DNA of 64,000 nucleotides from Lingula anatina (Eukaryota; Brachiopoda; Lingulata; Lingulida; Lingulidae): the NCBI RefSeq assembly GCF_001039355.2, contig NW_019776035.1, positions 8,701-72,700 of the forward strand, written 5' to 3'. Below the pieces are notes generated by a model that saw only the letters and a list, made by a program, of their open reading frames with translations, did not search any database and was not told the origin of the DNA. Below are positions 26,501 through 35,467 of this stretch, one piece after another. The position numbers and the translations under genes are program-made. How positions within the stretch are numbered: the stretch's first letter is position 1; every line of letters starts with the position of its first letter.

Positions 26501-29500
26501 GTTACCATGAAAGCAATAAGAACTGAGGCACTGAAAGAAAAGTAACAAAATAGATGTCTTATTAATAATCTTTTAAGTTTGTCACAGAATTTTTTTCAAT
26601 TGTGTCATAAGCATCATTCGGAGAGAGAGAACAATTTAAATGACTCAAAATGATTTACATTTTTTATTCTTGATGCAGTCTGATTTGTCACTTATTAATA
26701 TAGACCATTTTATTATTTGTTGGTTCACTGTTGTCTGCAAAATCTTATTTCTCCAGGCCCCTAACATTGTCCAAGCAGGTAAGTGAACCTTTTTTGCAGT
26801 TTATTAGAATAGGCCATGATGTTGTCAGATGTCCTGAAGTCGTTTTTACTCATCAGAATTATTTGACAATGTTAAAAAATAACTTTGGAATATTTAACTG
26901 TTTCTGATTTTCCAAATTGATTTGTTTGACTTTTGGCTCACATTGATAATTCATTCAAATTTGTTATTATTATTATTTTCAGGCAGACAAAATGAGATCA
27001 ATAAGAAGTGACATTCAGACAGAGAAGTTTCAGGAGGCTGTAAGTGTAATGAATCTTTAAAAACAATTGTAAATTGTTGATATCAAGAATTTATTAAGAG
27101 ATGAATCGTAATGCTTTCTTGGCCATAACTGTGTTGATTTCTTCTGAGAGGAATTGCAAAATTGGAACATATTTGAAAACAAAAATGCATTAGGTTGTTC
27201 TATATTTTAGATTGACCAATCAAAGGAATTGATACAATTGGCTTTGGACGGTCTGACCTATTATCATTCATATGACAGATTCTTCCTGGGGTAAGTTGTA
27301 GCAATCGTATGTTCAGAAGGCAAATGTTACATGATATAGTGGAAGAGTGATAGATGATTAGATGGCAGTAAATTTTGATAAACTGCGCATTGCCCATCAG
27401 AGGTCACCTATTCCAATGTGGGCCATTTAGAATTTTAAATAGTCAAAATATGATCATCACACACACTTTTACAAATATATACAAGATTAATCTAATACAA
27501 ACTTCCATTGCCTTAGTGTCAGCGTTGCCTTTGGATTTTTGGGCTGGATGGCGTTTGTGTTCACTCTCATCATCCGCGATCACACAGATATTTCTAAACA
27601 CCGCACCAAGATGGAGCTGTCGGACCTTCCAGTGTGGAGAACAGAGAGAGGTCTGGCAGTGGTGTTTGCAGCTGTTGCCATGACTGTGATTATACTGCTA
27701 TTTGGTAATTGGCTTACTATAATTATTAGTTTTTTATCACACCATTATTTGTTAGTGTGTTCACTACGATGCAGTCAACTCGTGTTGTCTTGTAAATTGT
27801 CTTGTAGGCAGTGTTTTACCTTTTTATTTTGCTTTTGTTTATCTTTGTTAAATTAGAATATGTATTTACCAAAGACCACATAAAACATTTTGATGGTACA
27901 GTCATGTACTTCAGGATCATGCACACAGCTACACTTCACTGCCACCTGTGTGATGCAACCACTGCATAACCATTTGATGATGTCTGTTGAGCAGAAATCA
28001 TATAAAACACTCATAATTTATAATGATCTTTTTATGCTACTTGTATTTCAGTTCAGAGTCTGCCATTCAGCCACTATGTGTATTGCCTGCTGCCTGTTAT
28101 ATTGTGGTGGGAAGTCATAAGAAGGTACTCAGCTGACAGTCACTAGAAACCTTAAAAGGACACCAAAATAGTTTGAACAAACTTTTCTGACACCTTCATC
28201 AATACCAATGTTACTGTTAAACAAAACCTTTTTTATTTGGCTCACTGGGGTATCCAGTGTCATTAAGCCAAATATTGGTCTGGAAGTATTATACAATCAT
28301 GTTAATTTTGTGGCGGACCTTTAGAACGTCAGCACAAACTGTTTTAATAGAAATACGGGCACATTAATAAGCCATTGAAAAGTTCATGTAGGTTCTTAGT
28401 GGGTTTTATATAGTAGAATATTGTACATTGTTTTACTCTAAGATCCAGTTGAATTATTTCAATAATTTGATTTATTTTTCGTTTTTTATTGTTCTGCAAT
28501 TACTATGTTTACCTCCACTAAAACATAATTAACAAAATATGTTAATGCAGCTTTAGATTTATCAGGACGTATAGTTTTGAAAAGAGGATATATCTTGTAA
28601 TTTTAGTAATATTTCATTATAAATTATCATGATTATTATAGCGTTAGGTGAGACACAACTATTATTTCACTAGTTTAAAACATTTCTACTACAGGAATAC
28701 AATATTGGAAGATGCTTGGAAGAATGGGATTAAAAACAATGTTTTAACAGTGCTGCTTATTCTGGGTATAGGAGGTGGCGGACTAGAGATTATTGTAAGT
28801 GTTTAAATTAAGGTGAATATACAGTTAATAATGCCTTATTTTCTTTTGAAATTGATATTTAAATACACATTCCCTTTATATCGAAAAACATGATTCATGT
28901 TCCAGTCTAGGATAGTAAATTTCTCAATTGCTTTTAACTACTGTAACAGCTTTCTTATATTATTACTATTGTGGTTATAATGCTGTATGCAGAAGTATAC
29001 AATTATGGCAATTTTAATTTACATTTTTCTACATGTTGAAAAAAATAAAGAAGTTGTGTTACTTCCATTCCATGAGAATTTATTGCTGGGTTAAGTGTTG
29101 ATTTTTATTTTTCCTCAGGTAATGGGTTTCTTTCGCCGTGAGTTGCTGTCAGTAGGGTTTATATCAATGGCCGTGTGGCCATGGGTTTCTTCTACTTCCA
29201 AAGCACACAGAGTAAGATGGAGTGAATTCTATAATATATCTTGGCAGTTGTCTAGTAAACTTGATGTATTAATTTTGACTTCCTTACAATAGCAAAGATT
29301 TATGGCCAAGGAAATCATTTTGAATATTTGTTTGATGAGTTTTTAATCTTCGTGTTGAAACAATAAATTTCATTATGGTTACCCTGGACTATGAGAATGA
29401 AAAATGACACAAATTATGAATCTGAGCTCAAAACAGTAACTTAAATTCTGTAACACTTGTCTTGTAAATTAGCATCAGATTTGCGATTTAAAATTCAACG

Positions 29501-31724
29501 TGCACCTTGTTAGTCCTGAAAAAAATTATTGCTCTCACTCTAGCAGTTAGGCAGTTCCTTCTGTAGATTGATTTCTATACTTAATGATGTTTATCAGTCA
29601 TTATCATCTGTATGACTGTTTTATTGTATCTTGTGTCTATTTTCCAGAAGACTGTATTAGCCTGGAGTATATCATGCATTTTAGTGGCTATATTTCCAAT
29701 GATGCCTGTGGTAGGCAGGGGTGCTAACTACTCTCTAGTGTAAGTGTAAAATAATTATTATGTGGCCCAGATCTTATAGTATGTTTGGTAGCCATATAAT
29801 ATTAATTTGGTGATTGGAAGGTAGATTTTACAAATGGTTATTGAATGACTATTAGACTGTGCATGAGATTTTATTTGATATCCATAAATGTTAGAAAGAA
29901 GATAGTCTTTGCAATTCGCCCATTAGCAAAATTAGACTGCATGCCAGAAATAAAACTTTCAGTCATTATATGCCATAATTTAAAGCAAACAATGATGCTA
30001 TCCAAAATAATTTGTGATGATTCTAAAAATGTGATAACTCAAAAAAAAAAAAAAAAAAAACTAAATTGTTTTATGTTATGAATTGTTAATGAAAGTTTTT
30101 CTTTATTTCACAGCACTTTAGCAGGTGTTTTGGCCTTGGTGTGTGCTGTTATGTGTCTATGGGGGTAAGTGGTTTTCTGATGTGTAGAAATATTTTTCAC
30201 TTTATTTCTGTCTGTTATGTAACAGTGTAGATGAAGAAATTAAGAATAATTAGTTCTGAATATTTTTCTATAAAAGTAAGATTATAAGACTTGAACTTGA
30301 AGAATTCCAATGAAAAAAATACATAAAGAAATTATACTTAATGATATTATGTAGGATTATCAACGTTACAATACACAAAATACCTATATATATATATTGT
30401 CAGTTATGTTTTAAACAAGAAAGTAATGCATTAGAAAAGTGAGAAGCAATTATGAAAATAGGATATGATTGTGTAGAATATGCACTGTTTTTGATTTTAA
30501 AAAAATTGACACATGATTTTATTTCTCAGCTTGAAATCATCAGGGATGGGAATTACTGGCCATGAAAAGTATATAAATTTAGGGATCCTACCTTACATTC
30601 AGGTGTGAAAAGTGAAGAATTTAAATGTATTATTTGTACAGTGTTTTAACAATTGTAGTATGTTTCAGTTTTTAGATTACCAGAAACTTGCATCTTAGAC
30701 TAATGGATGATAAGAATCAAAAGTCCCTAAATATTCATTATCAACTTTTTTTCATTAGTAAAAAAAACATTGTCACTGGTATGTGAAATAATCTGAAAAA
30801 CTGAAAGAATCTGTTATAATTATTTTGGCAAATGTGAGCTTTTTTGCTTAGTGCATGTAAATTAGTCACAGCAGTTGTTCATAAGAGATGATGGTGTATC
30901 AATAAAAGCACCACAAAGAGACTGTACTGTGATTTTGTCTTGTATCTCTCAGATGGGGGTTATCTTTGCATCCGTCTTAATAGTCACCACCACAGCATGG
31001 AGTATCAGCAACAAGGAGGGGCTGCCATTGGTCAATCAACTGGGCAGTTGGACAATATTAGGTTAGACTATTTAAGCGGACTAAATGATTGATTTGGTGC
31101 TTCTGTGTATAATATACTGGATAAAAACTGTTACAGTAATGATTTGCATTTTTCTTAGCTGTGTGACAAATTATGTTGAACTGGGGCATGCATATTTGAC
31201 ATTATCTGTTTAATTTCTTGTGTACTTTTTACAGTTTTACAAAATGTTGTTACAGATAAAACAGTTTAAAGTTTTATTGATAAAAAAAACTAATTTATTA
31301 ATGATAAAATTTTCATCTGAAATTGATCAAAATGACATATTACAAACAACAGCATTTTGATGCAAAGTCCAGTAATAAAAAGCAAGTTTTTGTTGGGAGG
31401 ATGGATGTTTATCACACACACACACACACACACACACTGATTGCTCCATAATTCTAAATATCTGCCTTCCAGGGTTGTCCATTATTCTTCCTCTGTTCAG
31501 TGCCACACAGTTGTATCACAGGTTGTACAGTATAGCCATGGCCTTGTTTGCACCATACCTCTTAATGAGCACAGCGTATCCTTGACAGTTTTTATTATTT
31601 AAAGCAATTTCTTTTTATTAACTTTTCCTTTTCTTTTCGTCTACCATTTATATTCTATATTAATATTGCACTGAACATAATTTGATTTTAGACTTAAAAT
31701 AATAATTAAATAATAATAATAATA

Positions 31725-31768
<44 letters not shown>

Positions 31769-34500
31769 CAGCTATTGTACCAACACTTGGCGCAGGCAGA
31801 GGCAGGTGATTGTGATTGAGGCGTGTTAAGGTGTGTTTGAAATAGTGTTCGGGGTGTGCATTAAAACTTGATGGAGTTTTGCTGGTTATCTACTAGTGGA
31901 ATGTTTGCACCCTGAGATTCAGATGTGTTTCAAGTGTCCTCTGAAACTTGGTTTATGTTGATAAATGATGAATATTTAGTTTCAGAAGTTTAAGAAAATT
32001 GTTGAATCTTTTAATGGATATTTGCTGTATGGAACATTGTCAAAGCTGGTGAGATTTTCTTACAGATAGTAGACACCTGTGAGATCAGATGCTGTTTGAA
32101 TTTTTCATGGTCTGACAATTCACTTGTATTCATTGTAACACAAACATGTACATGATAGCTTAAATTGATAACAACTGTTCGATTTGGCTAAAAAATGGAT
32201 TTCCTGGGGTAAATAACAATTTTCCCATTATACTTACCAATGGTTAATGGATCCTTTCTGACATTCAAAATGAGACCATGTTCTCTTTTTATTTACAAAA
32301 AAGTTGTTTTTTTTTTTTTTTAATAATAATCTCCAAGAGATTTTTATAGAGTATAGCCATCCATGGAGGTCACGTGCTCCAATGACAAGCACAGATTCCA
32401 GAATAATTGCGCAAATTTGTTGGTAAAGGAGAAAATACTATAATTCTGTGAGCTGTTAACAATCTTTTTATTGTAAATATGAATCTTTTATGAAATATTG
32501 TCATACCTTTAAACCAATGGCACATCTAGAGAAATATTGGCTAATTGCTTGTAAATCAAGGAGACAAGAAGAAAAGACTGCACTTCCCTTTTTAAATAAG
32601 GTGGAGCTGCCAGGTGTCATTTAATTTCTTGATTTATTTTAGCTGTCAGTGCCATAAAGGTATGGCAGCATACTGCACTCCCTGTATGTGCCAAAAACTG
32701 TGCGGTGGCATTGATTGCTGCCTCCACAGACTATATTCTGAAACAAGTAACCCCATCACTAATGTGGAGTTGTTCATTCAATTAATGAAAATCTTAGATT
32801 AAAGGAAAGCCACCTGCTTGAACAGTATGACAAAAGCCTTCAGTAATAATTTGACCTTTTCCTTCAATCTGAGAATAATTGGTGATTTACACCAAGGTAC
32901 TGGTGGTGAAGTTTCCCACTCGTGGTTAATACAATTTTGAAAAGGGTTCACTTAAGGTACTGTAAGACTAGCGCATTTCTAATCTGTTGGTATTGGCAAG
33001 GTACACATACTTATTAAATCAGTAGAATTATTAGTGAAAACAGGATTTTTTTCCTTGACCATGCACACAGCCATGAAGGCATGTTTTGTCTGGCTTTGTG
33101 TTTGCTGTTGTTTTCCTGGCTGCAGATGGAGTATAAATTGGCTCAGACAGAAAAGGTTATATTAGGACACAGATAAGAAAAGAAAAAATAAATGACTAAG
33201 TAAAATAGATAAAAAGTTTAATGAAAAGCAGGTGTTTATAAATAGAAGTTAGTGAACTTGTACTAAATGGCATGTAGCTCTGACTTTGATGTGCAGTAAA
33301 ATATTAATAAATTATTTAATTGCTTTTAGTGACCACATTTATGCAGGAGAAATGAGTCCTAAAGTTAACCCTTATTTTTGTAATATACAACAGATCTATA
33401 TTAAAATCAAATATTTGCCCATGTGATTGTAAATAGTTTAGCTCACCATCACATTCATTTTGGCTATTTCAGAGCATCAGTGATGGTCACAAGCAGCTGG
33501 TCAGGGCTCTGGACAAAGTGGACTTCAGCCAGATGGACACTGTAGAAAGACACCTGATCCAAGCTGACCTGCGATGTGCCTACTTCTTTGTATCCTTCAT
33601 GATACAGAAATCCATTTGCACACAGATTTCTGACTCGGAGTTTGATGAAAATCATAGATTAAAGGAATGCTCACTTATTACTTGACAGTTTGAAATATCT
33701 TTAGGGACTTGAACTGAATGAAACTTTGAAAGATACCAGCTTACTTAAATCTATGGAGAGAATATTTTAATAGCCAGAAAATATAGTTCATGCCGTAGGC
33801 TGCCTGCCTTTATGCCCTTCCCACATATTTTCTTATTTTTATATTATCTGTATGCCTGCGGAAGAAATATTATCTGGCACAACTGGGAACTTTAAATTAA
33901 TTGAACTTTTGTGCCATGGTACATGTATTTCAGTCATACCTGGAAGCAAGGTACTATTGAAAAGGCCCAGTATTTGGTCTGTACATCTGCTCATGCCGCA
34001 AAAATTGGGAAAAGGGAGAACTTGGGGATGGAGTGAGGCTGTCACCTTCTTTGAAACAGGGGATTTAATTATTACATGTACTTCATGATAAATCTAATTA
34101 CCCTTGGTTCACCTTTGTTTACAATATTCTACTGTATTGTGACCCAGTATGGTATCCTAATTAATATATTCCTTGACTTGGAGCTACAGGTTTTTCTGAT
34201 CATCTCTGCCTTCTTTGGCACTGGTAATATCGCCAGCATTAACAGCTTTGACCCAGCCTCCGTCTACTGCTTCCTGACTGTGTTCAGTCCTTTTGTCATG
34301 GGAGCTCTCATGCTGTGGAAGGTAAGAAAGTCACGGGGAAGGTGAAGTTGTACTTGACATTTGCTCAAGAGTGTGTTGATAGTAGTCTAACAAATGGCAC
34401 AAAGTACCAAGCAAATTTTTTCATTGTGACCAATAAGTGTTTCCTTTCAAGTCATGACTTTATTAATATAAAATTTCCAAACTTCACACCCTCAAGTAAA

Positions 34501-34533
<33 letters not shown>

Positions 34534-34868
34534 CATCATTATAATCATCATCATTATTATTATTGTTGTTATTATCATCCAGAACCTGATTCCGTTCCTC
34601 CTTGTGACGTGTACCTTCCATGCTATCCACCTGAGCCTGCAGGTGCCCACCAAGAGTCTGTTTCTTGTGGTACTGCTCATGTCAGACTTTATGGGTTTGG
34701 TTAGTGGCACTTTCTCATTCTTAGAGTGTGGCTTTTTAATGTTATGACAACAATAACAGCACTAACATTGTTGCTGGTATTGATTGATTGATTTTGTTGC
34801 ATATTTTTTTAATTGAAGTTATTTAGAAGNNNNNNNNNNNNNNNNNNNNNNNNNNNNNNNNNNNNNNN

Positions 34869-34916
<48 letters not shown>

Positions 34917-35467
34917 CTTTTTTTTTGTTTATGAGCTTACAATTTTTGAAAGATGACTTAAAAGATAATTGTATATCACCTAAGTTTTTATGCTGGTTTA
35001 TTCTCAGTGCAGCTCATTAATCGGTTATTTCACCATTGCCAATTGTGTACTGGTATCATTAAAAAAAATACCTGCTCAATCTTTTGAACGTAGTGCTTGT
35101 GCATTCATAGACATAATAAAGTGCTTCGTATTGATTATGTTGTCTCCAATATTGTGTCATTAACACTTTTATTTTATTTTTACTTATTTATTTGTTTATT
35201 TATTTTTTAATCTTTATCTTGGGTTTTGGATTGCACGTGCAAAAGCATTGAATTGTTTGCGTCTTTCATTGAGGTTGGTTTTGCTATCTGTTTCAGCAAT
35301 TCTTTTTCATGGTCCAGGATCATGGCAGCTGGCTGGAGATAGGAACCAGTATAAGCCACTACGTGGTAGTCATGTGCTCCATCATATTCCTTATAATGTT
35401 CTTGGGACTAGCCACCATTTTGACTTCATGGAGAATTGGTCCTAAACAGACTGGGAAGAATCTCTGA
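14160..35467 (+). CDS. PIGN: GPI ethanolamine phosphate transferase 1 (PIG-N)
   Basis: PIG-N adds phosphoethanolamine to the first mannose of GPI precursors in the ER. Exons: 14160-14161 (AT of ATG), 14712-14930, 15480-15601, 16067-16165, 16939-17063, 17369-17499 (duplicate 18253-18383), 24368-24487, 24717-24757, 24968-25027, 25892-25984, 26419-26474, 26757-26778, 26983-27039, 27211-27290, 27517-27704, 28052-28124, 28695-28794, 29119-29211, 29648-29739, 30114-30164, 30530-30602, 30953-31061, 31473-31575, 33071-33155, 33473-33589, 34190-34321, 34583-34699, 35297-35467. A signal-anchor segment is followed by the lumenal alkaline-phosphatase-fold domain ([15 protein letters not shown] nucleophile region, [27 protein letters not shown] metal ligands), then a multispan C-terminal domain. 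About 910 residues are visible; family length is about 930. Phase fails only between 16165 and 16939, where one exon is missing. Confidence 0.95.
14492..14566. repeat. (TC)n(TA)n microsatellite
   Basis: About 40 bp of TC repeat is followed by about 36 bp of TA repeat in PIGN intron 1. It directly abuts the duplicated acceptor region. Confidence 0.95.
14568..14734 (+). repeat. About 80-bp duplication of a PIGN acceptor, joined by one N
   Basis: 14568-14645 and 14647-14734 are near-identical: both hold TGATTCATACTTGTATACTA, a T-tract, CAG and the first about 22 exon bases (GGCAATCCGGCATC...). The copies differ mainly in T-tract length and are separated by an N at 14646. Only the second copy continues into a full exon. 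This looks like an assembly or haplotype join. Confidence 0.85.
16166..16938 (+). other. PIGN interval missing one exon; single N at 16528
   Basis: The exon ending at 16165 closes in phase 1 and the exon at 16939 opens in phase 0; direct joining gives an immediate in-frame TGA. The family has about 35 residues between the MFAKG segment and the FFxxA segment, and no such coding sequence is present here. The lone N at 16528 is the probable place of loss. Confidence 0.75.
17312..19076 (+). repeat. PIGN: About 880-bp tandem duplication carrying a PIGN exon, joined by one N
   Basis: 17312-18195 and 18197-19076 align over their whole length with scattered substitutions and small indels; both end in a run reading CCACCCCTTGGGATT. 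Each contains the same 131-bp exon (17369-17499 and 18253-18383). Both exon copies are open, with two residue differences (NIHIV/NIRIV and DGSTS/DGRTS). Using both in tandem would break the frame. The N at the junction favours two haplotypes placed side by side. Confidence 0.85.
19560..19781 (+). promoter_or_regulatory. Probable promoter / 5' UTR of the nested TRIM gene
   Basis: A CpG-containing stretch (GACGGCCGAGCG..., TTTCGCGCCTCC) interrupts the AT-rich intron just before the start codon. I see no certain TATA box or initiator. Confidence 0.4.
19782..21761 (+). CDS. RING finger / NHL-repeat protein (TRIM-NHL type), single exon
   Basis: A 659-residue uninterrupted frame. A C3HC4 RING occupies residues 29-71 (C29xxC32, C44-x-H46, C49xxC52, C68xxC71). 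A Cys/His-rich degenerate B-box-like segment lies at about 109-128, followed by a Ser/Thr/Pro-rich stretch. A helical, probably coiled-coil region spans about 165-335. NHL-type beta-propeller repeats run from about 400 to the end (for example [50 protein letters not shown]). The family acts as E3 ubiquitin ligases or RNA/protein scaffolds; the substrate is unknown. The ATG was chosen because it is the first in frame and sits 25 residues before the RING. The gene lies wholly inside the PIGN intron 18384-24367 on the same strand, with GC-richer coding sequence than its surroundings. Lack of introns fits retrocopy origin or the intronless TRIM expansions common in invertebrates. Confidence 0.9.
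   Translation: MATNSKFPLGLPASSPEGGREHFLTCPLCQICLDDFEDPRMLPCFHTFCFKCISSYAKNNGGKSSFLCPVCHEKVPVPHGGMKKLRKNFLLKNVTDYVPERLDPNHLPCHLCCQHRCHKCHKVMTPVNHIATDLPSAASNGSLSPVRKPASSPTPTSTNGCREHAAASADKAADEHKDKMKSLADQIQGNIPSVQLQLDTASSQTGVVDLSQQKHSILVPDIEAHTKKLHSIVEEHTKNLVARVNSIYDTETEMLNKMQDKIDAHKANVDHVVQYAEILTKFGSDSEIIQQKPMLENRMKELMEDEVCQPDYMDKCRYNAKELSEKAIDDAFEDITRKLAAVKYSPPMKRRQLEFEINEINPHLFPMEIIVPFRVPSTRTVVVKELPCQTINTALFNDRLGCELDGIAVDPNNDDIYVVDRINSCVKLFTASGQYKLQINLRAAIPYPSRIAVVENGNIAVGCCSTLVGLPCEIRILSVPAAKNELSIAMSNIRDFKQGRRGLFLVLKVDTAIRKIYVFKREKVKKAMDIPPEIKDPWDMGVDRKTGNILLSDMQHCVWILDQHGDILSHYGVIGISGSTNHMLYRPTGLCADQHGHILVGDSRNARIVMLTPKGELMHNVATRGNLAGPLAVAVNKWGQLLVTDCDGKATVKVFKYLM
22148..22365 (+). repeat. 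110-bp tandem duplication in the TRIM gene 3' UTR
   Basis: 22148-22257 and 22258-22365 match closely, sharing AAAATGGAAGC, TAATAGCTACTAGTATATAT and ATTAAGATTATTTAACG with a few substitutions. There is no N between them, so this one appears to be genomic. Confidence 0.85.
22683..22688 (+). terminator. Candidate polyadenylation signal of the nested TRIM gene
   Basis: AATAAA followed by AGTTGATTGTC sits about 920 bp after the stop codon, after a 3' UTR-like AT-rich region. Confidence 0.5.
23520..23567. repeat. Near-perfect hairpin (22-23 bp arms, 3-nt loop)
   Basis: CTTAAGTCTAAGATCTAATAAAC, shown here only as arm ends CTTAAG...AATAAAC at 23520-23542, pairs with 23546-23567 (GTTTATTAGATC...CTTAAG) with a single one-base bulge. 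It lies in the long PIGN intron downstream of the TRIM gene. Confidence 0.85.
23603..23622. repeat. Poly-C tract
   Basis: Twenty consecutive C residues. A second C-rich run lies at about 24028-24039. Confidence 0.95.
25036..25244 (+). repeat. PIGN: 104-bp tandem duplication in a PIGN intron
   Basis: 25036-25139 and 25140-25244 share ATGCTCTGTC, GTACCTGGTGGTAAAGT and ATTGCCATGTATTTTATTGTT in the same order, at roughly 90% identity. No N separates them. Confidence 0.85.
25985..26080. repeat. (GATAAT)n-like imperfect microsatellite
   Basis: Mixed AAT/GAT/ATG units start directly at a PIGN splice donor (CAG/gtaatgataat). Confidence 0.85.
26757..26778 (+). other. PIGN: 22-nt PIGN microexon
   Basis: GCCCCTAACATTGTCCAAGC plus AG lies between acceptor ttctccag and donor gtaagt. 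It completes a split Met codon (AT/G) and encodes PLTLSKQ, keeping frame between the exons 26419-26474 and 26983-27039. It matches the position of a short segment in the family. Confidence 0.8.
31412..31438. repeat. (CA)n microsatellite
   Basis: About 13 CA units lie in a PIGN intron. Confidence 0.95.
31711..31769. repeat. (AAT)n/(ATT)n microsatellite
   Basis: AAT units switch to ATT units, giving a self-complementary tract inside the first U12-type intron. Confidence 0.9.
32160..32512 (-). mobile_element. TTAA-flanked MITE, older copy (minus orientation)
   Basis: TTAA is present at both ends (32160-32163 and 32509-32512). Read on the minus strand, it aligns end to end with the element at 45156-45501, sharing GTGACCTCCAT, CATTAACCATTGGTAAGTAT and GGGAAAATTGTT. 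It is more diverged in its termini. It lies inside the first U12-type intron of PIGN. Confidence 0.75.
33590..34189 (+). other. PIGN: U12-type (minor spliceosome) intron of PIGN, second
   Basis: The donor is GTATCCTTCA. The branch site is TTCCTTGAC at 34169-34177, with its A 13 nt before the AG of acceptor GGAGCTACAG. The exon junction reads [18 protein letters not shown], in phase 0, as the family requires. Only one ordinary intron (33156-33472) separates it from the other U12-type intron's downstream exon. Confidence 0.9.
34502..34565. repeat. (ATT)n/(ATC)n microsatellite
   Basis: The tract ends about 17 bp before a PIGN acceptor (ATTATCATCCAG). Confidence 0.9.
34830..34916. other. Assembly gap (39 N) followed by a poly-T tract
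   Basis: N bases occupy 34830-34868 and about 48 T follow. It sits in the last PIGN intron, so no coding sequence need be missing. Confidence 0.95.

Larger units (their letters stand above)
31576..33070 (+). other. PIGN: U12-type (minor spliceosome) intron of PIGN, first
   Basis: The donor is GTATCCTTGA, matching the U12 5' site /RTATCCTT. The branch site is TTCCTTGAC at 33051-33059, an exact match to TTCCTTRAY. Its A is 12 nt before the AG of acceptor CATGCACACAG. There is no polypyrimidine tract after the branch site, as usual for this class. The junction gives S-T-A-H-E-G-M-F, which aligns with the family. Confidence 0.9.
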
